From NCBI RefSeq assembly GCF_003008575.1, contig NZ_CP027667.1:3620001-3684000 (forward strand): DNA of 64,000 nt, written 5' to 3'. The notes below the pieces were generated by a model. It saw only the letters and a program-made list of their open reading frames with translations. It had not been told where the DNA came from and ran no database searches. Of the stretch, positions 52,676 through 59,210 are shown piece after piece. Origin of the DNA: Melaminivora suipulveris. GTDB lineage: Bacteria; Pseudomonadota; Gammaproteobacteria; Burkholderiales; Burkholderiaceae_C. Numbering within the stretch: position 1 is the stretch's first letter; every line of letters begins with the position of its first letter. The translations under genes were made by a program, and so were the position numbers.

Positions 52676-53010
52676 GCTTTGCCTCCTTGCTGCTGCTCGG
52701 CCAGCCAGGCGCGCACGTCGCCGACGCGCCAAACCGACGTGCGCGGCCCCAGCTTGATCGGCGCAGGGAACGTCCCTTCGTTAACCTTGCGGTGAATCGA
52801 ACTCGGGCCGAATGGCAGTGGCACCGGCACGCCGGGCTTCTTGGGGTCGTAGCAAAGCTGCGCGCGGCGAACCAGCGCGTTGTCTGGCAGTTGGTCAAAG
52901 GGCGGGTACACGCGGGGTGTACGAGTTGCCCTGCGGCGGGGTTGGGTGGCTTGGTCATCGCGGGCTTGAGCGGCGCGTGCGATAGGGGTAAGGCGGGGTT
53001 TCGTGGGCAT
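52672..53010 (-). CDS. AlpA-family transcriptional regulator / excisionase-like
   Basis: 112 residues. The last 55 are the AlpA winged-helix motif: FGPSSIHRKVNEGTFPAPIK followed by LGPRTSVWRVGDVRAWL. The N-terminal 50 are basic. AlpA proteins activate int or act as directionality factors in satellites such as P4- and PICI-like islands. TTGGAG precedes ATG 53010. It leads the replication unit and is a likely master switch of the element. Confidence 0.87.
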   Translation of the reverse strand: MPTKPRLTPIARAAQARDDQATQPRRRATRTPRVYPPFDQLPDNALVRRAQLCYDPKKPGVPVPLPFGPSSIHRKVNEGTFPAPIKLGPRTSVWRVGDVRAWLAEQQQGGKA

Positions 53011-53267
53011 CCGTAGCTCCAAGGTGTGCGCGGCGCGCGTCCTTGGCCTTCGGACGGTTGCCGCGCGGGTTTGGCAAAAGCGCGCGGTCATCACGTTGCT
53101 GTCACGACCTAATAAGTGCTATGGAGAATCCTGCGACGAATCCAAGAAAACCAGCACTTCATGGGACAAAAATCCTTGCTAATCAAGCACTTGAACAATG
53201 TTGTGCGAAAGTGTTTCAAGCGCTTGACGCGGGCTGGCGACACCTCTGCCATGCGCCTGGCGCGCCT
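53011..53267. other. promoter region of the alpA unit
   Basis: 257 bases without a gene. It holds TGCTGTCACGACCT (53097-53110), shared with the other leftward promoter region, and a partly AT-rich stretch up to about 53220. It could also hold a replication or control site. No clear -10/-35 pair stands out. Confidence 0.5.
53097..53110. promoter_or_regulatory. TGCTGTCACGACCT element, shared by two island promoters
   Basis: The same 14 bases occur at 58076-58089, and both copies lie upstream of a leftward operon start (87 and 46 bases). A shared regulator, such as the AlpA protein, is possible. Confidence 0.5.
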
Positions 53268-53459
53268 TTAGCCAGCCAGCTCGGCCAGCTCGGCCAGCAC
53301 TCCCGCGTCGTTCGCCAGCTCCGTGCTGACGCATCTGGCCAGGCCGACCAGTTCGACCAGCTCCTGGCTGGCGGTGGGCGCGGCCAGCGCGGCGATGGCG
53401 GCCAGCAAGGTGCGCAGCTCGCGGGCCTGGGCTGCGATGGCGGTGAGTTCGTGGTTCAT
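53268..53459 (-). CDS. small helical hypothetical protein
   Basis: 63 residues, Ala/Leu-rich amphipathic helix throughout (LTAIAAQARELRTLLAAIAA). GGAGC precedes ATG 53459. An in-frame ATG at 53543 overlaps the upstream stop, but the added 28 residues would be encoded by a dispersed repeat, so I prefer the shorter form. No family. Confidence 0.5.
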   Translation of the reverse strand: MNHELTAIAAQARELRTLLAAIAALAAPTASQELVELVGLARCVSTELANDAGVLAELAELAG

Positions 53460-53469
53460 GGCGGGCGCT

Positions 53470-53525
53470 CCTGTTTCGATAGCTGTTTGCGGTTGAAGGA
53501 CGGCGGCTAAAGCCGGTTTTGGCAT
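53470..53525 (-). repeat. Comamonadaceae-type repeat inside the island
   Basis: CGATAGCTGTTTGCGGTTGA then AGGACGGCGGCTAAAGCCGG, close to the variant copy at 16440. It sits between two small island genes, so the host-family repeat has entered or been carried by the element. Confidence 0.55.
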
Positions 53526-53539
53526 GGATGCGGCGGGGC

Positions 53540-53944
53540 TCATGGTTGGTCTCCTTGCAGAATGGCCAGCTTCTCCAGCATGGCGACGTGGCACAGGTAC
53601 TGCACGGCGTGCAGGCGGGCCGCTTTGAAGTCGCCGCGCTGGCGGTAGTGCTCGGCGTCGGCAAGGGCGTCGCTGGCCTGCTCGAACATCTCGCACTGGT
53701 CGGCGCTCATGGTCGGCACAGCGCGCCCGCCTTGGGGCTGGTCGGCGCCGTCCAGCGCATCCGCTGCGGCGGCGCAAATGCCGTCGTATGACCATGCCTG
53801 GCCGGCCAGATTCAGGCAGTCGTGCTGCTGGATGGCGCAGCCGTCGGCGAGTGCTTTTCGCAGGGCGGCCAGGGTCAGGCGCAGGGCGGCACGCAATGCA
53901 GCGGCCTCGCCTGGCGCGCAGGCGTTGTTGTCGGTGGCGGGCAT
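53540..53944 (-). CDS. hypothetical protein
   Basis: 134 residues. Contains DALADAEHYRQRGDFKAARL, a helical hairpin like a TPR half, and several cysteines. No known family. The gene follows another small gene by 3 bases and precedes the next one closely. Confidence 0.62.
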   Translation of the reverse strand: MPATDNNACAPGEAAALRAALRLTLAALRKALADGCAIQQHDCLNLAGQAWSYDGICAAAADALDGADQPQGGRAVPTMSADQCEMFEQASDALADAEHYRQRGDFKAARLHAVQYLCHVAMLEKLAILQGDQP

Positions 53945-53947
53945 GGA

Positions 53948-54160
53948 TCAGCCCTCCAGCGGGTTCGTGCCGGCCAGCCGCTTGATGGCGGTGGCGGCGC
54001 GCGTGGCCTTGCCGACGGCGCGGCGCAGTTGCGCCTGGTCGAGCTCGCCGTCGGTGAGGATGCGCAGTGCGTGCGCCAGGCCGTTGATGGCGCTGAAGTA
54101 CAGGCGCGGGTCGGTGGTGGGGAGGCTTGCGGGCGCGGCGGCGCCTGGGGTTGGGGTCAT
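53948..54160 (-). CDS. small hypothetical protein
   Basis: 70 residues. The core is LYFSAINGLAHALRILTDGE followed by LDQAQLRRAVGKATRAATAI, two helices. AGGAG lies eight bases before ATG 54160. It leads the unit of three small leftward genes. Function unknown. Confidence 0.62.
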   Translation of the reverse strand: MTPTPGAAAPASLPTTDPRLYFSAINGLAHALRILTDGELDQAQLRRAVGKATRAATAIKRLAGTNPLEG

Positions 54161-54490
54161 GGTCTTGGCTCCTGGTTGAGACGCAAGGGCCATCGTTCGC
54201 GTCTTCACACGCGGCGGATGGACGGGATGTTGAAGACACGGAACCAGCCGTGCGGGCGTCCTTGCGGACAAGGGGCGTCCTTGCGGATAGCCCAGCCCCA
54301 TCCCGTCCAAAACCATGAGGGGCTGGCGCACCAGTTCCCGGAATTTGGGCGTGACAAAACCCCGCTTGTCGGTGGGGGCTGCAACCGCTGGTTCAAAGGT
54401 GTCTTCACACACCGGGCCTTTCGGCTTGGGCGCAGTGTAGCGCGGTGCAGCCTGTGCAGGCAAGTGGATTCAAAAAGATATACTGCACCC
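54161..54490. other. divergent promoter region, small-gene unit / hicAB
   Basis: 330 bases without a gene. Near the right end is TATACT (54479-54484), a good -10 for hicA, only 6 bases before its ATG, which would give a nearly leaderless message. Short repeats GTCTTCACAC occur around 54203 and 54399. No clear terminator is seen. Confidence 0.5.
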
Positions 54491-54676
54491 ATGAACGGCA
54501 GGGACATCATCGCCAGGCTCAAGGCGGATGGGTGGGAGCTGGACCGGGTGAACGGCAGCCACCACGTTATGGTCAAGGACGGGCGGGCCGTGCCGGTTCC
54601 AGTGCATGGCACGCGCGACGTCGGCGCGGGCCTGCTGGCTGCCATTGCTCGCCAGACGGGCGTGAAACTGAAGTGA
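54491..54676 (+). CDS. hicA: HicA family mRNA interferase toxin
   Basis: 61 residues. RLKADGWELDRVNGSHHVMV carries the family's GSHH catalytic histidine, followed by VPVPVHGTRDVGAGLLAAIA. Toxin of a type II pair, cutting mRNA when free. Followed by hicB after 8 bases. Confidence 0.92.
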   Translation: MNGRDIIARLKADGWELDRVNGSHHVMVKDGRAVPVPVHGTRDVGAGLLAAIARQTGVKLK

Positions 54677-54684
54677 GGTGCTGC

Positions 54685-55101
54685 ATGGAAATTCGCTATC
54701 CCGCCACGTTCGAGCCGCAAGACGGCGGCGGCTTCTTCGTGCAGTTCGTGGACCTGCCCGACACCTTCACCGAAGGCGCGACGCTGGAGGAGGCGCAGTT
54801 CAATGCCTCGGAGGCGCTGTCGGCCATGCTGGGCTTCAAGCTCGATGCTGGCGAGGCCATCGCCCCGCCCACGGCGGGTGCCGCCGGTGCGCAGTACATC
54901 GCGCCGGATGCCAAGACGCAGGCGGCCTACCTGATCCGCCAGGCGCGTGCGGATCGCAGCCTGTCGGAGTTGGCGCGGGCGCTGGAGACCAGTTGGCCGG
55001 CGGCCAGGAAGCTCGAAGACCCGAAGCACTGGCCGTCGCTGCGCCAGCTCGAACGCGCGGCGGCGGCGCTGGGCAAACGGCTGGTGCTGTCGCTGGAATG
55101 A
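54685..55101 (+). CDS. hicB: HicB family antitoxin
   Basis: 138 residues. N-terminal partial RNase H fold IRYPATFEPQDGGGFFVQFV and FTEGATLEEAQFNASEALSA; the C-terminal half is a helix-turn-helix (LIRQARADRSLSELARALET then RQLERAAAALGKRLVLSL) that binds DNA. It neutralises HicA and represses the pair. Stop overlaps the next gene's ATG. Confidence 0.92.
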   Translation: MEIRYPATFEPQDGGGFFVQFVDLPDTFTEGATLEEAQFNASEALSAMLGFKLDAGEAIAPPTAGAAGAQYIAPDAKTQAAYLIRQARADRSLSELARALETSWPAARKLEDPKHWPSLRQLERAAAALGKRLVLSLE

Positions 55102-55397
55102 GGGCGGCCGTTCAGCAGACGCTGGCGCGCGTGCTGTCGTTGCCGGTCATCCTGATCCCGCTGGCGCTCGCCCTGCCCACTGGCGCGCACGCGACTGCCA
55201 ACTGCGCCGCCATCGCCGACGCCGACCAGGCGGCCTACTGCCGGGCGCTGCAGCAGCGCAGCCCGGCGCGGTGCGTGGAGATCCGCGACTACGGTCTGCG
55301 CCAGCAGTGCCGCGCGCAGCTCGGAGACGGGTCGGCGGCGTGCAGCACCATCGCCGATGCGGACAAGCGCGAGGCGTGCAAGGCGCTGGCGCGCTGA
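55098..55397 (+). CDS. small exported Cys-rich protein coupled to hicAB
   Basis: 99 residues. A Sec signal peptide with hydrophobic core VILIPLALALPTGAHA ends at about residue 32. The mature part has six cysteines and two related repeats, CAAIADADQAAYCRAL and CSTIADADKREACKAL, with a middle CVEIRDYGLRQQC. A periplasmic or secreted disulfide-rich protein is expected. The ATG overlaps the hicB stop (ATGA), which is unusual for a toxin-antitoxin locus. Confidence 0.75.
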   Translation: MRAAVQQTLARVLSLPVILIPLALALPTGAHATANCAAIADADQAAYCRALQQRSPARCVEIRDYGLRQQCRAQLGDGSAACSTIADADKREACKALAR

Positions 55398-55584
55398 CGG
55401 CGGCCTGAGAGCTTTGACTTCCACCGGCGGTGGCAGTGAGCTGCCTTGGCGTCCATTCACCGGCGGTGGGTGAAGCGGGCGCATTCACCGTCTCGGCAAT
55501 TTTGTGGAGACGGTCGCGCCTCGGTGCCTCCCCGATTGTGGGGGGGCGGTTCGTGCCAAGCATTGCGCGGCGGCAAGGCTCGTG

Positions 55585-55620
55585 CAAAAACGAAGGCCCG
55601 CTCCAAAAGGGCGGGCCTTC
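55585..55620 (-). terminator. terminator of the five-gene leftward unit
   Basis: GAAGGCCCGC / GCGGGCCTTC stem with a 9-base loop; read leftward it runs into CGTTTTTGC. It lies about 260 bases past the last gene of the unit. Confidence 0.7.
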
Positions 55621-55769
55621 ACCGTGTTCGCCGGATTTCGAGGCTCCACTGAGCCGGGGAACTCCCTCCGGTGGCTACCATTCCATCGCTGGAACCGGTA
55701 ACGGCATGCACAAGGGCAGTGTAGCGCAGGCGTGTTGTCAGGTGGCGGCTGGGAGGGCCCACAAACGGT

Positions 55770-55842
55770 GAAGCCAGCCCCCTCCAAGACCGGCGCCGAT
55801 CCTGACCAGGTCAGGGGTAAGCATTCCGGAGGGGCTGGCTTC
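55770..55842. other. nested stem-loop element, possible structured RNA or origin site
   Basis: Outer arms GAAGCCAGCCCCCTCC (55770-55785) and GGAGGGGCTGGCTTC (55828-55842) pair over 15 bases with one bulge. Inside is a second perfect hairpin, CCTGAC-CAG-GTCAGG (55801-55815). It has no T-run. It sits between the unit's end and its terminator, so it could act in RNA or in DNA. Confidence 0.55.
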
Positions 55843-55877
55843 GCCGGCCAGTGTACGGCGCCAGGCGCGCGGTCGCA

Positions 55878-56171
55878 TCAGCCACGCTCGTCGTCCTCAC
55901 GCGCTTGAATGCGATGCACGCTGGCCGGCCCTGACCAGCTCCTGGGCGCGCGTCCGATGCCAAACGCACGCGCCAGGCGCAGCCACGAGGGCACGGTCGG
56001 CGCCTGGATGGCATCAGGCATCACGGCGGCGGTGTCGGCCTGGTCGGCCTGGTCGGCGGCGCCTTCTCGGGCGTGGCGCGCTGGCGGCGGCATCCATCGG
56101 TGGCGCGGCGCTGGCGGGGCCGGCGCCAGCGTGCGGCGGGTGGCCACCTGCGGCCATGGGGCGCGCATCAT
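55878..56171 (-). CDS. hypothetical protein, last gene of the five-gene unit
   Basis: 97 residues, Pro/Ala/Arg-rich, low complexity in places. No family. The ATG at 56171 overlaps the TGA of the gene before it (ATGA). It could be poorly conserved. Confidence 0.5.
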   Translation of the reverse strand: MMRAPWPQVATRRTLAPAPPAPRHRWMPPPARHAREGAADQADQADTAAVMPDAIQAPTVPSWLRLARAFGIGRAPRSWSGPASVHRIQAREDDERG

Positions 56172-56425
56172 GCAGCAGTCGCGGCTGCGGGCTGGCCAGC
56201 GGGCGCCGACGCGCTAGTGTGCATGGCCTGCCCGATGATGGTCAGCAGCCCGGTCAGCGCTTGGTTGTCGCCGGCCAGCGCCTGCGCCACGGCACGCTGC
56301 ATCAGCTCCTCGGTGTGTGGCGCCACAGCGCGATTGAAGGCGCCCACCAGTGCGGCACGCCGGATCGGATGCGCGCCCTTGGGCCGACCGCCTGGGTTGA
56401 CGCTGGTGCGGGATGGAAACTTCAT
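56168..56425 (-). CDS. DUF5681-like small protein
   Basis: 85 residues. NPGGRPKGAHPIRRAALVGA resembles the GRPKGxxNRRT opening of DUF5681/phage small-terminase-like proteins; a helical part follows. Overlaps its neighbours by 4 bases on both sides. Confidence 0.6.
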   Translation of the reverse strand: MKFPSRTSVNPGGRPKGAHPIRRAALVGAFNRAVAPHTEELMQRAVAQALAGDNQALTGLLTIIGQAMHTSASAPAGQPAAATAA

Positions 56426-56955
56426 CGCTGAATCTCCAGCCCCTGAAAGCTGTTGAAGCGGCATAGGTTCATGATGGCCTGGTCGATGCGGAAGACTTCG
56501 CCAAAGGTGCGCGGGCGCCGGTCTTGCTGTTGGGCAGCTTCCCAGACGGCACGCAGGCACTGCATATAGACCTGCTCGGCGGCGCGCGCGTGCTCTTTGA
56601 CCTGCTCGAACGCGGCGCTGCGCTGGTGCTCCGACAGGCCGGCCTCGGCGCGTGCCAGGGCAGCGCGCTGGCGCTCCGGGCGGCTGGCCTCGGCGCGGGC
56701 CTGCGCCTCCCCGTGCAGCTCACGCAGCACTGCCAGGTCACCCGATAGCGCGGCGTACTCGTTGGCCTCGTCCTGGGAGTGCTCGCCGGCCAGGCGGCGG
56801 CGGGTGATTTCGCCCTGGCGGGCCTGGCACTGGCCGATGCGCCCCAGCAACGCGGCTGCCTCGCGGCAGGCCTCGGCATGGTCGGCGGTGGCTTCGTCGA
56901 GCGCCAGGCGCGCGGCGGCGACGACTTCAATCAGGTGGTCGGCAGGGGAGCTCAT
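56422..56955 (-). CDS. hypothetical coiled-coil protein
   Basis: 177 residues, almost wholly helical, Ala/Arg/Glu/Gln-rich (AARLALDEATADHAEACREA). The C-terminus has TFGEVFRIDQAIMNLCRFNS, apparently a folded module. No family recognised. ATGA overlaps at both ends. Confidence 0.6.
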   Translation of the reverse strand: MSSPADHLIEVVAAARLALDEATADHAEACREAAALLGRIGQCQARQGEITRRRLAGEHSQDEANEYAALSGDLAVLRELHGEAQARAEASRPERQRAALARAEAGLSEHQRSAAFEQVKEHARAAEQVYMQCLRAVWEAAQQQDRRPRTFGEVFRIDQAIMNLCRFNSFQGLEIQR

Positions 56956-57395
56956 GGGGTGTCTTTCAGGGCGTTATCGGGGTGAAACAGGGCTGGCAGT
57001 TCGGCGGCGGCACGCGCCAGCTCGGCCTGCATCTGCGCGTGCGCGGCGCGGATGTGGGGTTGACGCGCGGCGGCTCGCACCTGGGCGGCCAGCTCGGTCG
57101 TGCGTTCGTGCTGCGCGCTGACCTGGGCGCTGTGCGCCTCCAGCGCGGCCAGGGCGGCGCGCGTGGGCGCCGGATCTTCGCCGCGCGCGATGCAAGCGCG
57201 GATCTGAGCCTCCAGCTTCTGGCGGTCTTGCCATAAGTGGTCTTGGCGCAGGTAGAGGATTTGCGCGGTGCGGCGCAGCTCGGCCAGCGTCACCAGCGGC
57301 GGCTCGGTGCGGATGGCGCCATCGTCGTAGGTCAGGCGAAACATCTGCACGGTGCCCACCATGGCGGGCTTGGCATCGGTGGCCAGCGGCTTCAT
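56952..57395 (-). CDS. hypothetical coiled-coil protein
   Basis: 147 residues. MVGTVQMFRLTYDDGAIRTE is a beta-hairpin-like N-terminal part; the rest is a helical coiled coil. No family recognised. ATGA overlaps at both ends. Confidence 0.6.
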   Translation of the reverse strand: MKPLATDAKPAMVGTVQMFRLTYDDGAIRTEPPLVTLAELRRTAQILYLRQDHLWQDRQKLEAQIRACIARGEDPAPTRAALAALEAHSAQVSAQHERTTELAAQVRAAARQPHIRAAHAQMQAELARAAAELPALFHPDNALKDTP

Positions 57396-58030
57396 GCGGT
57401 GCGCGCCTGCTGGGCGTGGCGGCGCCTTGCGGCATCCATCTCGGCAATCAAGCGCGACAAGTCGGGCACGCGCGGGCGGACGCTGGCCAGCGTCTTGACG
57501 GCCTTGCCCACGGCGGCGGCGGACTTGCGCAGGAACAGCACCGGGCGCGGCGCCTCAGCCTTGGCCATCTGCTGCTTGGGCAGGCTGAAGGCGCGCCCCG
57601 TCTCGGCGATGCGCTTTTCCAGGTGCGCGTAAGCGTGCATGGTGGCGGTGCGCTCGGCGCTGGTCTTGGCGGCCACGCCACGGCGCACGCATCGCGCGCT
57701 GGCCTGGTGCAGGGCGGCCAACTCGATGTGCAGGCCGTGGTGCGGATGCTCGCGGCCACGCTTGGCGGCCAATGCTTCGTGGCGCGCGCAGTGCCCGGCG
57801 TGCTCGCGTGCCAGTGCCGCCAGGGCTTCGGCGGGGTTGCGGCTGGCGGCGGCGGTGGCGCTCCCAGTCGCTGCGCGCGCTGCAGCGGTGCTGCGCTCAT
57901 GGGGCTGCACGCGCGTGCCGTCCCCGCGGGTGTAGCCGCTGACGTGGGCCTTGATCAGGGTGTTGCCGTCGGGCGTGTCAGGGGACGAATAAACGGCGTT
58001 GCTGGGCGCCAGGGGGGAGAAGAAAGTCAT
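57392..58030 (-). CDS. hypothetical protein with GYTRGDGTRV motif
   Basis: 212 residues. HVSGYTRGDGTRVQPHERST resembles the short G-Y-x-R-x-DGT-x-V motif found in many phage and mobile-element proteins; the rest is helical and basic at the C-terminus. It begins the five-gene unit. Function unknown. Confidence 0.6.
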   Translation of the reverse strand: MTFFSPLAPSNAVYSSPDTPDGNTLIKAHVSGYTRGDGTRVQPHERSTAAARAATGSATAAASRNPAEALAALAREHAGHCARHEALAAKRGREHPHHGLHIELAALHQASARCVRRGVAAKTSAERTATMHAYAHLEKRIAETGRAFSLPKQQMAKAEAPRPVLFLRKSAAAVGKAVKTLASVRPRVPDLSRLIAEMDAARRRHAQQARTA

Positions 58031-58080
58031 GATAAACAGGGGTTTTACCGGGAAGTAACAGGGGTGGAATCACTGTGCTG

Positions 58081-58110
58081 TCACGACCTGCGCCGGCGTT
58101 GCTGTCGTGA
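58081..58110. promoter_or_regulatory. TCACGAC-N16-GTCGTGA inverted repeat in a divergent promoter
   Basis: TCACGAC (58081-58087) and GTCGTGA (58104-58110) are exact inverse copies 16 bases apart, between the five-gene unit and the terminase-like gene. The left half is part of the 14 bp motif also found at 53097. It may be an operator controlling both directions. Confidence 0.55.
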
Positions 58111-58163
58111 TGCCACCATGGCCCGGCGCCGATGTGGCGCGGCAACCGGTGCGACGCAACGCC

Positions 58164-58757
58164 ATGGCTCAAGCTCTAGATCCCGCCCTGTGGGCTGAAA
58201 TCCGCCACGCCTGGGAGTACGGGCCGGATGCGCCGTCGTACTCGGTGGCGGCGGCGCGTGCCGCGCAAAAGCTCGGGTTCAAGGCGCCGGGGCGTCCAGC
58301 CGTGTGCCGGCGCGCCGGGGCGGAAGGCTGGCAGCGGCGCGGCTCCATGGAAGGCGTAGCGGCGGCGGCCCATGAGAAGGCGGACGCGCTGGCAACGGGC
58401 GCGAACGCCAGGGAGGGGAAAAAGACCGGCGCGGCGCCTGCGGTGCGCGATGCGCTGGCGCTTCAGGACGCACGCGACGAGGCCGCAGACGTGCGCGCGG
58501 CCATCCTGGATCGGCATCGGCGCGAGTGGGACACGGTGGGCGTGCTGGTGGAGGAGGCGCACGCGCGGCGCGGCGCTGATCCGGCGGACGCCTTCAACCG
58601 CATGAAGCTGGCCAAGATCACGGCGGAAACCATCACGCTGCGCCAGGTCGGTGAGCGGCGCGCCTGGGGCATGGAGACCATCATCGACACTTCGCGCCTG
58701 TCGGAGATGTCGGATGCCCAGCTCGAAGCGCTGGCGGCGGGCAAGGTGCCGCGTTGA
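58164..58757 (+). CDS. small-terminase-like DNA-binding protein
   Basis: 197 residues. The N-terminal half (AEIRHAWEYGPDAPSYSVAA, AVCRRAGAEGWQRRGSMEGV) looks like the helix-turn-helix of Mu-like phage small terminase or DUF1804-type proteins. The C-terminal GERRAWGMETIIDTSRLSEM also recurs in that group. In a satellite such a protein could redirect a helper phage's packaging. The large terminase is absent. Upstream GTG/ATG starts at 58107 and 58110 are possible. Confidence 0.62.
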   Translation: MAQALDPALWAEIRHAWEYGPDAPSYSVAAARAAQKLGFKAPGRPAVCRRAGAEGWQRRGSMEGVAAAAHEKADALATGANAREGKKTGAAPAVRDALALQDARDEAADVRAAILDRHRREWDTVGVLVEEAHARRGADPADAFNRMKLAKITAETITLRQVGERRAWGMETIIDTSRLSEMSDAQLEALAAGKVPR

Positions 58758-58858
58758 AGGCTGGGGCAAGCTGCGCCCTTCGCCCCTCTCGCTGACCGGA
58801 CTGAAACCGGCCTGGCTGCCTGCTTGCAGCCTGTTACCAGCTTGCTGCTGGCGTCGGC

Positions 58859-58958
58859 TTTCGTCGGTTTCGTCGGTGCCCTCTGGGCGTGTTTGTGCAA
58901 AACGCGGGGGACTTTCGTCGGTTTCGTCGGTAGGTTCCGGGCGCTTTTGCTGAAAACG
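58859..58958. repeat. two further ACCGACGAA-type units (inverted orientation)
   Basis: TTTCGTCGGTTTCGTCGGT begins at 58859 and again at 58913, each followed by a GGGCG-then-TTTTG/GTTTG-n-AAAACG tail, the inverse of the units at 49329 and 49395. The pair is 54 bases apart. Confidence 0.85.
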
Positions 58959-59023
58959 CAAGGCGCCAAATGCTGGATGCAACGCCAGTGGTTGAGGCTG
59001 CTGGGGCTGGCGATAGTGGGTTT

Positions 59024-59125
59024 GCGGCACCTTGCGGCACCATGCGGCACCACACCAACAACAGCCCCATGCCTCGCAAACCCGCATGGAATAAGGCTGC
59101 GGCACTTACGGCACCTTGCGGCACC
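59024..59125. repeat. two triplets of GCGGCACC repeats (iteron-like)
   Basis: GCGGCACC starts at 59024, 59034 and 59044, exactly 10 bases apart. A second group starts at 59099, 59108 (one mismatch) and 59118. The two triplets are 75 bases apart. Helically phased direct repeats of this type suit binding of an initiator or integrase-related protein. Confidence 0.75.
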
Positions 59126-59210
59126 AGTTTGAACAGGGGGCGTTTCGTTTTGGCGTCTCCAGTCCCTGGGCCGGGGCGCGGTCTTGAAGTCTCGCGTCGC
59201 CACGTCCGCT

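Larger units (their letters stand above)
55398..55877. other. gene-free stretch with two stem-loops
   Basis: 480 bases without a convincing gene. Contains a leftward terminator (55585-55620) and a long structured element (55770-55842). The rest shows nothing that I can name. Confidence 0.55.
58758..59210. other. gene-free stretch with two repeat families
   Basis: 453 bases with no convincing gene, between the terminase-like gene and int. It contains two ACCGACGAA-type units and two clusters of GCGGCACC repeats. Confidence 0.6.

Noticed and set aside
58758-59210. Open frames across the ACCGACGAA and GCGGCACC repeats
   Set aside because: Their translations follow the DNA repeats (Arg-Asn-Arg-Arg-Lys-like peptides), have no start signals and no gene coupling.
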